Assembly: GCF_003478035.1 (NCBI RefSeq)
Contig: NZ_QUEP01000005.1
Span: forward strand, 173,739 to 237,738
Direction: 5' to 3'
Length of the DNA stretch: 64,000 bases
From: Clostridium sp. OF03-18AA
GTDB lineage: Bacteria > Bacillota > Clostridia > Lachnospirales > Lachnospiraceae
Part shown: positions 21,602 through 29,492 of the stretch, piece by piece
Numbering within the stretch: the first letter of the stretch is position 1
Layout of the letters: each line of letters opens with the position of its first letter
Made by a program: the position numbers and the translations under genes
Notes under the pieces: generated by a model
Seen by the model: the letters and a program-made list of their open reading frames with translations, nothing else
Database searches by the model: none
Told to the model about the DNA's origin: nothing

Positions 21602-23146
21602 ATGAGCGAAAACACCACTAGTACCACTAAGCAAACCTGGCTCGACAAGGCGTTAACAGTCGTTGAAAACGTATGCAACAAACTTCCCGACCCGGTAATC
21701 CTGTTCTGCTGGCTCTTCCTTTTCACGGCGATCATCGGTACGATCGCAACGGTAGCTGGCGTGAGCCTGATCAACCCGGCAACAAATGAAGCCGTTGTTT
21801 CCCAGAACTTCTTCTCGGTAGACGGACTCCACTGGTTCCTTGACAATATGGTAAAGAACTTTACCGGTTTCGCACCGCTCGGTCTGGTAATCTCCATGAC
21901 CCTCGGCATCGGTCTCTGCGAGGAGTCCGGTCTCGTAATGTCCCTCTTAAAGAGCTGCTTAAGCGATGTTCCTCCGGCACTCGTTCCGTACCTTATCGCA
22001 TTTGTCGGCACGATCGGAAATATCGCTTCTGATACTGCGAACATCATCGTTCCTCCGATCGCCGCTCTTCTCTATATCGGTGCCGGAAAGCATCCGGTTG
22101 CAGGTATGATCTGCGGATATGCAGGTGCAAATGCAGGCTTCACTGCAAACCTGATGGTTGCAGGTACAGACTCCCTGCTTCAGGGTCTCACAAATGATGC
22201 AATCAAAGGTTTCCTTCCGGAGACTACCTTCCAGGTAGATGTTACCTGTAACTGGTTCTTCATGATCGCCTCCACACTCCTCTGTTCTATCGTGATCGGT
22301 GCTGTTTGTACAAAGGTTGTAGAGCCGCGTTTCGGAAAATACGAAGGTTCCTCCGATGAAAAGATCGAAAAACTGAGTGCTTCTGAGAGTAAAGGTCTCC
22401 GCTGTGCAGGAATTACAGCGATCATCTACATTATCATCCTCGTTGTTGGATTCTTTACTGGTCCGTTAGCAGGTGAGAATGGTGCCTTCGTTGGTTCTCC
22501 GCTCTTAAAAGGCCTGATCCCGATCCTGTTCGTATTCTTCTCGATCTGTGCGATCGCATTTGGTTTTGGTTCCGGTTCCTTTAAGAAATCCGGCGACATC
22601 AGTAAAGCTATGAACAAACAGATGGCAGCAATGGGCTCCTATATTTCCTTCTGTTTCTTCTGCGGACAGTTCCAGGGCTTATTCAACTGGACAAAACTCG
22701 GTACACTCCTCGCAATCGGCGGCGCTGACATTCTTCAGTCCGCAGGATTCACAGGTATCCCGTTATTTGTATGCTTCATCCTCGTTGTAACATGTGTAAA
22801 CATCTTCATGTCATCCGGTTCCGCAAAATGGGCGATCTTCGCTCCGATCTTCGTTCCGATGTTCATGCTCCTCGGTTATCATCCGGGCTTTACACAGTTA
22901 CTTTACAGACTCGGTGATTCCCCGACAAACGCGGTTACTCCGATGTCCCCGTATATCTGGATGGTTCTCGCAACTGCTCAGACCAAGTACATGAAGGACT
23001 TAAAGATCGGTACCCTGATCTCCAACCTTCTTCCGATCGCAGTGATCCTCGAAGTGATCTGGGTTGTCTTCTTCATCATCTGGTACCTCATCGGTCTTCC
23101 GATCGGTCCGGGTGTCGGTTCCGTTCTTCCGGCAGGAATCATGTAA
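21602..23146 (+). CDS. AbgT-family transporter (first copy)
   Basis: 514 residues, about 11-13 membrane helices. Family for uptake of p-aminobenzoyl-glutamate, with some members exporting sulfonamides. Diagnostic segments: NKLPDPVILF, MVKNFTGFAPLG, GNIASDTANIIVPP, GFTANLMVAGTD, SSGSAKWAIFAPIFVPMFMLLGYHPGFTQ and the GLPIGPG end. ATG 21602 has AGGAGG 9 bases upstream. The second copy at 24481 is closely similar along its whole length, so this is a duplication. Flanked by a divergent PepT-like peptidase. Actual substrate (aminobenzoyl-glutamate, peptide, or drug) is not determined. Confidence 0.92.
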   Translation: MSENTTSTTKQTWLDKALTVVENVCNKLPDPVILFCWLFLFTAIIGTIATVAGVSLINPATNEAVVSQNFFSVDGLHWFLDNMVKNFTGFAPLGLVISMTLGIGLCEESGLVMSLLKSCLSDVPPALVPYLIAFVGTIGNIASDTANIIVPPIAALLYIGAGKHPVAGMICGYAGANAGFTANLMVAGTDSLLQGLTNDAIKGFLPETTFQVDVTCNWFFMIASTLLCSIVIGAVCTKVVEPRFGKYEGSSDEKIEKLSASESKGLRCAGITAIIYIIILVVGFFTGPLAGENGAFVGSPLLKGLIPILFVFFSICAIAFGFGSGSFKKSGDISKAMNKQMAAMGSYISFCFFCGQFQGLFNWTKLGTLLAIGGADILQSAGFTGIPLFVCFILVVTCVNIFMSSGSAKWAIFAPIFVPMFMLLGYHPGFTQLLYRLGDSPTNAVTPMSPYIWMVLATAQTKYMKDLKIGTLISNLLPIAVILEVIWVVFFIIWYLIGLPIGPGVGSVLPAGIM

Positions 23147-23189
23147 ATTATCCGATCCTGCAGAATTACATAACTGAATACGTTTATTT

Positions 23190-23222
23190 CGCCAGGGCAT
23201 GTGAAGTGCCCTGGCGTTTTTT
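23190..23222 (+). terminator. Terminator of the first AbgT gene
   Basis: A perfect 10-bp stem CGCCAGGGCA/TGCCCTGGCG (23190-23199 with 23207-23216) followed by TTTTTT. Confidence 0.93.
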
Positions 23223-23275
23223 GTCTCATCTATGTCGGTCTCCGGCCACCCCGGAACACCGAATGTCCCTATGCA

Positions 23276-23409
23276 TAAAAAGAAGGTGCCTCGGCACATT
23301 CGGCATCTCGCGCGGTCGCTTGCGACAACCTTCATCTTCGCGCGAGTTAGGCACGCAGTGCCTTTTTATTTAACCGGAAGTTCCATCGGAGTTTCCTGTT
23401 AAATAAAAA
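23276..23409. repeat. Compound hairpin region with dispersed palindrome C1
   Basis: Two nested structures fill the gap between AbgT1 and the NERD gene. First, AAAAAGAAGGTGCCT...AGGCAC with an inner CTCGCGCG/CGCGCGAG stem (about 23277-23357). Second, a 12-bp palindrome TTTTTATTTAAC/GTTAAATAAAAA (23363-23374 with 23398-23409). The second, preceded by GTGCC, recurs at 63115-63150 (GTGCCTTTTTATGTAAC...GTTACATAA). It may also terminate the NERD gene on the minus strand. Confidence 0.65.
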
Positions 23410-23471
23410 ACAGGTGATCCGCTTGCCAGACCGCCTGTCTCATACCCTTTATTCTGTTTTCCGGTCCTCTC

Positions 23472-24098
23472 CTACTTTACAAGTCCTTTTATAATAGAAG
23501 AAACCTTATCATAGTCATACTGGACTTCTTTCACGCCGGACTGTTTTTTATACCAGCTTTTCAGTTCCTGATAAGTCGTGGAATAAGAACCATATCCGAG
23601 ATACAGTTCCGGAGTCTGGTAGTTATCTGCAAAAACGACCATCGGCATAACCTTTAAATTATGGACTCCGTTTTCTTCCATGATCTTTCCGATCTCCTCC
23701 GCACCTTTCTTTAAATTAAGAAGCGGATTTTCAAACTCTTCTTTTCTCTTTGCGTCTTCTCGCCGCCACATTGCTCCGTCCGGAGTTCCGTATATCTTAA
23801 TTCCCCAGCCGTAAGTTCTTACAAGATAAACGCCTCTCTTATCCATAAGAACCGCGTCAAACGTCATTTTTCCTTCCGGCAGATTTAAAGTCGCGTTCTT
23901 TAAAACCTCACCGGGCTTTCCGCAGATCTTTTTCAGCCGCGCGGAGACCTTTTCTACAGCCTTTTCGTGGTTCCGCTGTTTGTTCATGTGCTTCGCGATC
24001 AGCCAGAACACCAGCACACCGGCCAAAATGTAGGCAAAGAACATAAAGTAGTCCTGCACCGAATGAAGTTTCCATGTCTGAAAGTTTCCACCAAACAT
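23472..24098 (-). CDS. Membrane-anchored NERD-domain protein, catalytic motif degenerate
   Basis: 208 residues. One N-terminal membrane helix (about 16-37), a basic juxtamembrane stretch, then a nuclease-related (NERD) fold: FDAVLMDKRGVYLV...GIKIYGTPDGAMWRRE...FENPLLNLKKGAEEI. In active NERD proteins the second strand carries Glu-x-Lys; here that place reads VRTYG, so the putative nuclease chemistry appears lost. GGGAGG lies 8 bases before the ATG. It is inserted, in opposite orientation, between two AbgT paralogues, and nothing suggests a shared function. Confidence 0.72.
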   Translation of the reverse strand: MFGGNFQTWKLHSVQDYFMFFAYILAGVLVFWLIAKHMNKQRNHEKAVEKVSARLKKICGKPGEVLKNATLNLPEGKMTFDAVLMDKRGVYLVRTYGWGIKIYGTPDGAMWRREDAKRKEEFENPLLNLKKGAEEIGKIMEENGVHNLKVMPMVVFADNYQTPELYLGYGSYSTTYQELKSWYKKQSGVKEVQYDYDKVSSIIKGLVK

Positions 24099-24410
24099 AT
24101 TTTATCCTCCCAGGTATTCAATTAACCGCACATTGGCAGTTGCTGCCACCGACAGTCTCTTTTGAATCCATCAGGCAGGATTCCTTTATTATCTGTCATC
24201 ACGTTTCATGCACGATACTTTATCTTAACACGAAACCACTATAAACGCAATAATCTTCTCATATTCGCCATTTCCTGATTTGTGCATTTTTGCCAAATAT
24301 TTATCATTCCATTTAGCGAAATCTCCGGCTTTTTTTCCGGTTTTCTAATTTAAAAATAAAAATTATAAACACTTTATAAAAAATATATAGCTTTTTCGAA
24401 CCATTTATAG

Positions 24411-24452
24411 TATAATATCTATGTAAGCGGGATCTCGGGGGTTTAGATCCCG
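24411..24452 (+). promoter_or_regulatory. -10 element and 5' hairpin of the second AbgT gene
   Basis: TATAAT (24411-24416) with no good -35, then a stem CGGGATCT/AGATCCCG (24428-24435 with 24445-24452) near the predicted 5' end of the transcript, 28 bases before the start codon. The YfcC gene at 61399 has an analogous 5' hairpin with the same G-rich loop. Confidence 0.6.
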
Positions 24453-24480
24453 TAAATTAAGTTTACAGGAGGTTTTTCAA

Positions 24481-26019
24481 ATGAGTGAAAACACTACCGC
24501 TAAGAAAACCGGCGTGGACAAACTGATCGATGGTATCGAAAAAGTTTGTAACAAATTGCCGCCGCCAGCGATTCTGTTCTGCTGGCTTTTCCTTATCACA
24601 GCCATCATCGGCTGCATCTTCAGTGTAATGGGCGTTGCCCTTACAAACCCGGCTTCCGGAGAGGTCGTAACATCTGCGAACCTGTTCTCCAAAGACGGCG
24701 TTGACTGGATCTTAGGCAACATGGTAAAGAACTTTACCGGTTTCGCTCCGTTAGGTCTGGTTATCACAATGACACTCGGTATCGGTCTCTGTGAGGAGTC
24801 CGGAATGCTGATCTCCATGCTGAACAGTTCCTTAAAGAACGTTCCGGCATCTATGATCCCGTATGTAATCGCATTCGTCGGTACAGTCGGAAACATCGCT
24901 TCCGATACAGCTATGGTCGTTATCCCGCCGATGGCTGCCATCGTTTACATGGGCGTTGGCAAACACCCGGTAGTTGGTATGATGGTTGGTTACGCAGGTG
25001 CTCAGGCCGGTTTCACAGCAAACCTGATGGTTGCCGGTACTGATACTCTGTTACAGGGTCTTACAAACGATGCGATCAAGGCATTCATCCCGGATACAAC
25101 ATTCCAGGTTGACCCGACCTGTAACTGGTTCTTCATGATCTTCTCCACCTTCCTCTGCGCAGCAGTTATCGGATTCTGTTCCGTACATATGATCGAGCCG
25201 CGTTTCGGAAAATACGAGGGTGCCGGAGAAGCAAAACTTGAAGAAGTTACTCCGCAGCAGAAGAAAGGTCTTAATGCTGCAGCTCTTACCGCGATCATCT
25301 ACATCATCATCATTGCAATCGGATTCTTCACCGGTCTTCTTTCCGGCGAGAACGGTGCGTTTATTGGATCCCCGCTCTTAAAGGGCCTGATCCCGATCCT
25401 GTTCGTTCTGTTCTGTCTCTGCGGTCTTGCATACGGCTTCACTGCAGGTACATTCAAGAACGCTGTTGATGTCAACAAGGCAATGTCTAAGCAGATGGCT
25501 GCTATGGGTTCCTACGTTCTGTTCTGCTTCTTCTGCGGACAGTTCCAGGGCTTATTCAACTGGACAAAGCTTGGTACACTCCTTGCGATCGCAGGTGCTG
25601 ATGGTCTCGAGGCTGCAGGTTTCACAGGCATTCCGCTCTGTGTAGCTTTCATCATCCTCTGCTCCTTCGTCAACATCTTCGTATCCTCCGGTTCCGCGAA
25701 GTGGGCTATTTTCGCTCCGATCTTCGTTCCGATGTTCATGCTCCTCGGTTACCATCCGGGCTTCACACAGTTACTTTACAGAATTGGTGATTCCCCGTTC
25801 AACTGTTGGACACCGATGTCCGCATATATCTGGATGATCTTAAGTGTTGCTCAGACAAAGTACGTTCCGGATCTCAAAATTGGTACTCTGATCTCCAACA
25901 TGATTCCGATGTCCATCGTTCTTCAGATCGCATGGATCATCGTAGTTGTTATCTGGATGATGATCGGACTTCCGTTCGGACCGGGCGTAGGCGTTGCTCT
26001 TCCGGCTGGAATCCTCTAA
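24481..26019 (+). CDS. AbgT-family transporter (second copy)
   Basis: 512 residues, near-collinear with the protein encoded at 21602: the same NKLPPPAILF, FTGFAPLGLV, GNIASDTAMVVIPP, GFTANLMVAGTD and SSGSAKWAIFAPIFVP segments. Integral membrane carrier of the p-aminobenzoyl-glutamate transporter family. ACAGGAGG lies about 9 bases upstream. Own promoter and terminator. The leader sequences of the two copies differ, so they are probably expressed under different conditions or have diverged in substrate. Confidence 0.92.
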   Translation: MSENTTAKKTGVDKLIDGIEKVCNKLPPPAILFCWLFLITAIIGCIFSVMGVALTNPASGEVVTSANLFSKDGVDWILGNMVKNFTGFAPLGLVITMTLGIGLCEESGMLISMLNSSLKNVPASMIPYVIAFVGTVGNIASDTAMVVIPPMAAIVYMGVGKHPVVGMMVGYAGAQAGFTANLMVAGTDTLLQGLTNDAIKAFIPDTTFQVDPTCNWFFMIFSTFLCAAVIGFCSVHMIEPRFGKYEGAGEAKLEEVTPQQKKGLNAAALTAIIYIIIIAIGFFTGLLSGENGAFIGSPLLKGLIPILFVLFCLCGLAYGFTAGTFKNAVDVNKAMSKQMAAMGSYVLFCFFCGQFQGLFNWTKLGTLLAIAGADGLEAAGFTGIPLCVAFIILCSFVNIFVSSGSAKWAIFAPIFVPMFMLLGYHPGFTQLLYRIGDSPFNCWTPMSAYIWMILSVAQTKYVPDLKIGTLISNMIPMSIVLQIAWIIVVVIWMMIGLPFGPGVGVALPAGIL

Positions 26020-26071
26020 TTCAGAGTATAGCAGCTTACAAAGCTTACTGCGTAAAATATAAAGGCAGGAT

Positions 26072-26103
26072 GACCCGTCGCTTTTGCGGCGGGTCGTTTT
26101 TTG
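26072..26103 (+). terminator. Terminator of the second AbgT gene
   Basis: A 10-bp stem GACCCGTCGC/GCGGCGGGTC (26072-26081 with 26086-26095, one G-U) followed by GTTTTTTG. Confidence 0.92.
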
Positions 26104-26233
26104 CTTAAAACTCACCTCCATGGCATCTTGATACCTCAGAGATGAGTTCTTTTCTTCTCAAAATCGGAAATTCAATTCTTCGCCCGAACTGCCGCTGCAA
26201 GCAGTTCACCGCAGCACGCCGAAGTTGATTTTA

Positions 26234-26758
26234 TTATTTCTGGTTCTCTTTCAGATGTCTCTCCAGAATATCCGCTGCACAAGCTGCGAGCTCTGCACAC
26301 GGGCGCTTTTTATAGTAGCTCTCCGTTCTCGCCTCCGGCACCGGATTCGTATCCGTATTAATCCCGGCCAGCAGCTCCCGGCAGATGTAGCTTCCGTTCT
26401 CGTTCTTGAACGTCGTTACAAGCTCCTGAATTTTCTTATAGTGATCCTGCTTCGCCGCTGCCGCCTTCGGGTCTGTATAGCCTTCCAGAGCCCCACAGAC
26501 CAGTGCCATTCCGCTGACACAGCCACATACCTCCCGAAGTCTTCCGAGGCCGCCGCCAAACGAGGACGCCAGGCCTGCCGCCATCTCTCTGCTGATCCCC
26601 CGTGCTTCCAGCTCCTCAGCAAACGCCAGTGTCACCGCCTGGGAGCAATTGTAACCTTCCCGGAACAGTTCCCGCGCGCGGTCCCCGCGGCTTTTTTCAC
26701 AGACTGTTTCATTTTTTGTTGGTTTTTCCACAATATCCATCGACTTATTCTCTGCCAT
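26234..26758 (-). CDS. C_GCAxxG_C_C family protein
   Basis: 174 residues. Cysteine motifs in order: NCSQAV (about 38-43), CGCVSGMALVCGAL (about 80-93), ICRELL (about 124) and CAELAACAA (about 152-160). This is the family name pattern; such proteins are thought to bind a metal or redox centre, but the function is not established. ATG 26758 has AGGGG 8 bases upstream; an in-frame extension to 26869 runs into repeat element A2 and is rejected. Monocistronic. The gap 26104-26233 holds only the AbgT terminator and A/T-rich sequence. Confidence 0.82.
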   Translation of the reverse strand: MAENKSMDIVEKPTKNETVCEKSRGDRARELFREGYNCSQAVTLAFAEELEARGISREMAAGLASSFGGGLGRLREVCGCVSGMALVCGALEGYTDPKAAAAKQDHYKKIQELVTTFKNENGSYICRELLAGINTDTNPVPEARTESYYKKRPCAELAACAADILERHLKENQK

Positions 26759-26784
26759 TCCTTCTACCCCTTTCGTATCTTTCC

Positions 26785-26915
26785 CGTTACCATAGCATAT
26801 ACTGTGTAACAATATTTTCCAACGCTTCGCATTCCGAATCGGCAAAATCCTTGATCGCAGCGGTATCATACGGAATTTTCAGTTCGTAAAATCCCTACTC
26901 GCGAAAAATAACTCG
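26785..26915. repeat. Dispersed multi-hairpin element, copy A2
   Basis: Same order as copy A1: GTTAC...GTGTAAC, then AAcGCTTCGCATTCCGAATC with GGCAAAATCC, then GGTATCATACGGAATTTTC with AGTTC and AAAATCCC, ending GAAAAATAACTC. The first hairpin and the left arm of the second have decayed. It lies between the C_GCAxxG_C_C gene and tRNA-Gln. Confidence 0.78.
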
Positions 26916-26950
26916 CTTTTCTCTTTGTCACTGTTCCGAAGAACCTTTGC

Positions 26951-26979
26951 TTGTATTTTTCCATGTCTTATGGTAGAAT
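26951..26979 (+). promoter_or_regulatory. Promoter of tRNA-Gln
   Basis: TTGTAT (26951-26956), 17 bases, TAGAAT (26974-26979). Transcription would begin near 26986, giving a 5' leader of about 50 bases before the tRNA. Confidence 0.7.
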
Positions 26980-27038
26980 AATATCGTTATGGTTGTATCA
27001 AAGATTCAGCCACATTCATATGACAGCGAATCATTTCC

Positions 27039-27111
27039 TGGGCCATCGCCAAGCGGTAAGGCACAGGACTTTGACTCCTGCATTCCACGGGTTCGAATCC
27101 CGTTGGCCCAG
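27039..27111 (+). tRNA. tRNA-Gln (UUG), inside a 20-bp perfect extended stem
   Basis: Acceptor stem TGGGCCA/TGGCCCA, D-loop AAGCGGTAAGG, anticodon stem-loop with TTG, T-arm GGTTCGAATCC, discriminator G; CCA is not encoded. The acceptor stem continues outward without a mismatch: 27026-27038 is the exact complement of 27111-27123, making 20 bp in all, and the discriminator base itself is paired in the precursor. Own promoter and terminator. Confidence 0.95.
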
Positions 27112-27129
27112 GAAATGATTCGCAAATCC

Positions 27130-27163
27130 AGTGCTTGTAATTTTTATTATAAGCACTTTTTTT
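27130..27163 (+). terminator. Terminator of tRNA-Gln
   Basis: Stem AGTGCTTGTAA/TTATAAGCACT (27130-27140 with 27147-27157, one G-U) followed by a T-run. Confidence 0.88.
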
Positions 27164-27252
27164 ATCTGTTTGCAACAGGAAATCTAACCTCTGAACGCGG
27201 TTAAAGCTCCCGGAAGTTTTTAATAGCTATCACAAACCATTCCAGAACCAAC

Positions 27253-27286
27253 GATGGGGCAGAGTTCTTATGAACTCCGCCCCATC
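27253..27286. other. Unassigned hairpin near the tRNA cluster
   Basis: GATGGGGC/GCCCCATC (27253-27260 with 27279-27286) with an inner AGTTC/GAACT pairing. No T-run on either strand. Role unknown. Confidence 0.4.
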
Positions 27287-27330
27287 CATTGACATAGGAC
27301 CTATTAACACAGCAGCTTCCCCAACAAAAC

Positions 27331-27361
27331 AAAAAAAGCCCCGGGAACTGCTTCCCAGGGA
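27331..27361 (-). terminator. Terminator of the tRNA Gly-Arg-His transcript
   Basis: On the minus strand a GC-rich stem (TTCCCTGGGAA with TTCCCGGGGC, about 27338-27361) is followed by TTTTTTT, directly after tRNA-His. Confidence 0.85.
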
Positions 27362-27367
27362 AATACG

Positions 27368-27442
27368 GGTGGATACAGGGATTCGAACCCTGGGCCTCCA
27401 GAGCCACAATCTGGCGCGCTAACCAGCTGCGCTATACCCACC
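27368..27442 (-). tRNA. tRNA-His (GUG)
   Basis: Cloverleaf with anticodon GTG, acceptor GTGGGTA/TATCCAC, the extra G-1 opposite C73 typical of tRNA-His, and T-arm GGTTCGAATCC. No encoded CCA. Last of the minus-strand tRNA cluster. Confidence 0.96.
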
Positions 27443-27477
27443 ATAATATAAAATTCGAAATCGCACTTGATTTCAAA

Positions 27478-27551
<74 letters not shown>

Positions 27552-27574
27552 ATTATGCTTTTTCGCAAAAGCAA

Positions 27575-27645
27575 AGCGGGTGATGGGAATCGAACCCACG
27601 TATCCAGCTTGGAAGGCTGGTGTTCTACCATTGAACTACACCCGC
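27575..27645 (-). tRNA. tRNA-Gly (UCC)
   Basis: Acceptor GCGGGTG/CACCCGC, anticodon loop CTTCCAA with TCC, T-arm GGTTCGATTCC, discriminator T. First tRNA after the internal promoter at 27680-27708. Confidence 0.96.
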
Positions 27646-27679
27646 AGGAAAACTTTGTTTTATTTTCGCTGACTTGAAC

Positions 27680-27708
27680 ATTATATCTCATATCCGTTCA
27701 TCTGTCAA
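27680..27708 (-). promoter_or_regulatory. Internal consensus promoter for tRNA Gly-Arg-His
   Basis: On the minus strand TTGACA (27708-27703), 17 bases, TATAAT (27685-27680): a perfect promoter between tRNA-Pro and tRNA-Gly. Confidence 0.9.
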
Positions 27709-27737
27709 CAATTTTTTTATCTTTTTTTCGATAAAAA

Positions 27738-27812
27738 TCGGGGTGACAGGATTCGAACCTGCGACCCCCTGGTCCCAAACCAGGTGCTCTAGCCAAGCTG
27801 AGCCACACCCCG
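27738..27812 (-). tRNA. tRNA-Pro (UGG)
   Basis: Acceptor CGGGGTG/CACCCCG, anticodon loop TTTGGGA with TGG, T-arm GGTTCGAATCC, discriminator A. It has its own upstream promoter. Confidence 0.96.
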
Positions 27813-27862
27813 GAATTTCTGCGAAGCATTTGAAAAGCAAAAGTTCACTAAATGCGTTTAAA

Positions 27863-27891
27863 ATTATACCGTGAACGCGATAGATTGTCAA
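27863..27891 (-). promoter_or_regulatory. Consensus promoter for tRNA-Pro
   Basis: On the minus strand TTGACA (27891-27886), 17 bases, TATAAT (27868-27863). Confidence 0.9.
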
Positions 27892-27969
27892 CCATTTTTT
27901 TGAAATCTTCCAATAAAATTGCAGTCCACGTTACCCTCCAAGCCATTAAAACCCGCGACCGTCACTGCA

Positions 27970-28050
27970 GTCAGCGGGAAGCTTCTGACTAAGGACCTCG
28001 ATCCAGGCATCTACTTTTTCTTAACTCGCAGATATAACTGTTTCAGCAAA
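27970..28050. repeat. Degenerate left half of the giant palindrome
   Basis: This stretch aligns with the left arm of 28077-28276: AGCGG, CTTC, AGGA, GATCC(A/G)GG, ATCT, TCTTA(A/G)CTCGC and ACTG occur in the same order and spacing. It looks like a decayed tandem copy without a right arm. Another faint match on the opposite strand (CAGTCACCCTG...AATCCAGGC) lies near 32561-32602. Confidence 0.5.
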
Positions 28051-28076
28051 GGGTGACTGTATTCTCGACACTACCA

Positions 28077-28276
28077 GCGGTGATCTTCCGCCCAGGAGTG
28101 CCTTGATCCGGGGATCTGGTTCCTCTTAGCTCGCGGGTGACTGCGTTGGGACGCAGAGACCGCACTGTCTGAGCGAAGCGAGTTTGCGGTATCTGTGTCC
28201 CGCCCTTAGCAGTCTCCCGGGAGCTTAACGGAACCATCCCCGCATCCCTGGGCGCTCCTGGGCGGAAGCTCACCGC
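28077..28276. repeat. Giant imperfect palindrome (about 90-bp arms)
   Basis: The left arm (28077-28163) and the reverse complement of the right arm (28185-28276) align along their whole length with scattered mismatches and a few short gaps. Both begin GCGGTGA, CTTCCGCCCAGGAG and end ACAGATACCGCA-like. The loop is about 20 bases (CTGTCTGAGCGAAGCGAGTT). In the gap 27892-28354 there is no gene. A transcript from either strand would fold into a hairpin about 90 bp long. Confidence 0.85.
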
Positions 28277-28354
28277 GTACTCTCGCTAACACTGCGATCC
28301 AGTCAAAATCTTTCTTCGCCCTCTCGCCAACACCATATCTCAGTCACACCCCGT

Positions 28355-28879
28355 CTAATACAACCCAGACGGAATATCCCGATCCTGATCCACATAACAG
28401 ACCGTATAATGCGCCTCCCCATTCCGGTCGATCTCCATCAGCATATACGATGGTTTTCTCCCGTCCTGTCTCGGATAAGAAAGACTTCCCGGATTCAGCA
28501 CCACAAGCCCATCCTCACAGTACTCCAGATGCGGCTTGTGGGTATGGCCAAACATGACAATATCCACCTTTCTGGCTCTCGCCTCTTCCTTGATCGTCTC
28601 CAGCTCAAACGATACGCCGTACATGTGACCGTGAGTCAGAAATGCCCGGTATTTCCCGATGGAGATCTCCTTCTCCTTGTCTGTCTGGGAAAAGAAATCA
28701 TTATTTCCGCGCACAACATGGATCACGCAGTTATCATTATTTACCCATTCCTTAAAATAGATCTCGCTGCCCTCAGTATCCCCCAGATGGATCAGCATAT
28801 CGAACGGGGACTGTTTTTCAATAATTGCCCTGAGATTTCCATCTCTTCTGTGGGTATCGCTCACGATCAGAATTTTCAT
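28355..28879 (-). CDS. Metallophosphoesterase, YfcE/MJ0936 family
   Basis: 174 residues. Two-metal phosphodiesterase fold: VSDTHRRDGN (D-x-H), HLGDTEG (G-D), RGNND, THGHMYG and FGHTHKP are all present at the expected spacing. Likely a cytoplasmic phosphodiesterase of unknown physiological substrate. It lies 3 bases after rdgB in a pairing widely conserved in Firmicutes, and is probably translationally coupled. Confidence 0.93.
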   Translation of the reverse strand: MKILIVSDTHRRDGNLRAIIEKQSPFDMLIHLGDTEGSEIYFKEWVNNDNCVIHVVRGNNDFFSQTDKEKEISIGKYRAFLTHGHMYGVSFELETIKEEARARKVDIVMFGHTHKPHLEYCEDGLVVLNPGSLSYPRQDGRKPSYMLMEIDRNGEAHYTVCYVDQDRDIPSGLY

Positions 28880-28882
28880 ACC

Positions 28883-29485
28883 TTACTCTCCGATTTCTTC
28901 TGCAAGACATTTTTTCATCGCCCGAAGCGCTTTACCGCGGTGGCTGATGGCATTCTTCTCATCCATAGTGATCTCCGCCGATGTCTTCCCGTATTCCGGA
29001 AGCATCAGGATCGGATCATAGCCGAATCCGCCGGCACCAGCCGGTTCATGCGCAATCACGCCTTCCATCGTTCCCTCCGCTGTCAAGGTTCTTCCATCCG
29101 GAAGGACCGCTGCGATCACACAGACGAAGCGCGCCGTGCGCTTCTCCTCCGGGACACCGTCCAGACGATGGATCAGATTCCAGTTCTTGATCTCATAGGA
29201 AGTCTTCTCCCCCATATACCGCGCGGAGTAGACGCCCGGCTCCCCGTTTAAGGCATCGATCACAAGCCCGGAATCATCCGCGAGAACGATCCCACCGGTC
29301 TTCTCCCAAACAGCTTTTGCCTTAATTAACGCATTTGCCGCGAATGTATCTCCATCTTCCACAATATCAACATCCACGCCTGCCTCCTTCATCGACAGGA
29401 TCTCCGCTCCGAGGTCCTTTAAGATCTCACGGATCTCCCGCATCTTTCCGGCATTTGATGTTGCAAAAACAATCTTATGTTCCAT
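28883..29485 (-). CDS. rdgB: XTP/dITP (non-canonical purine NTP) pyrophosphatase
   Basis: 200 residues. Hydrolyses XTP, ITP and dITP to the monophosphates, keeping damaged purines out of nucleic acid. Signatures: FATSNAGKMREI (about 5-16), LADDSGLVIDALNG, SARYMGE, GFGYDPIL and SHRGKALRAM. ATG 29485 matches the family start; a TTG six codons upstream is possible. It begins 7 bases after the C1 protease stop, so it may be read from that gene's promoter. Confidence 0.95.
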   Translation of the reverse strand: MEHKIVFATSNAGKMREIREILKDLGAEILSMKEAGVDVDIVEDGDTFAANALIKAKAVWEKTGGIVLADDSGLVIDALNGEPGVYSARYMGEKTSYEIKNWNLIHRLDGVPEEKRTARFVCVIAAVLPDGRTLTAEGTMEGVIAHEPAGAGGFGYDPILMLPEYGKTSAEITMDEKNAISHRGKALRAMKKCLAEEIGE

Positions 29486-29492
29486 GTTCTTC

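Noticed and set aside
28409..29251. 280-codon plus-strand ORF
   Set aside because: Antisense to the metallophosphoesterase and rdgB genes, both with complete catalytic motifs.
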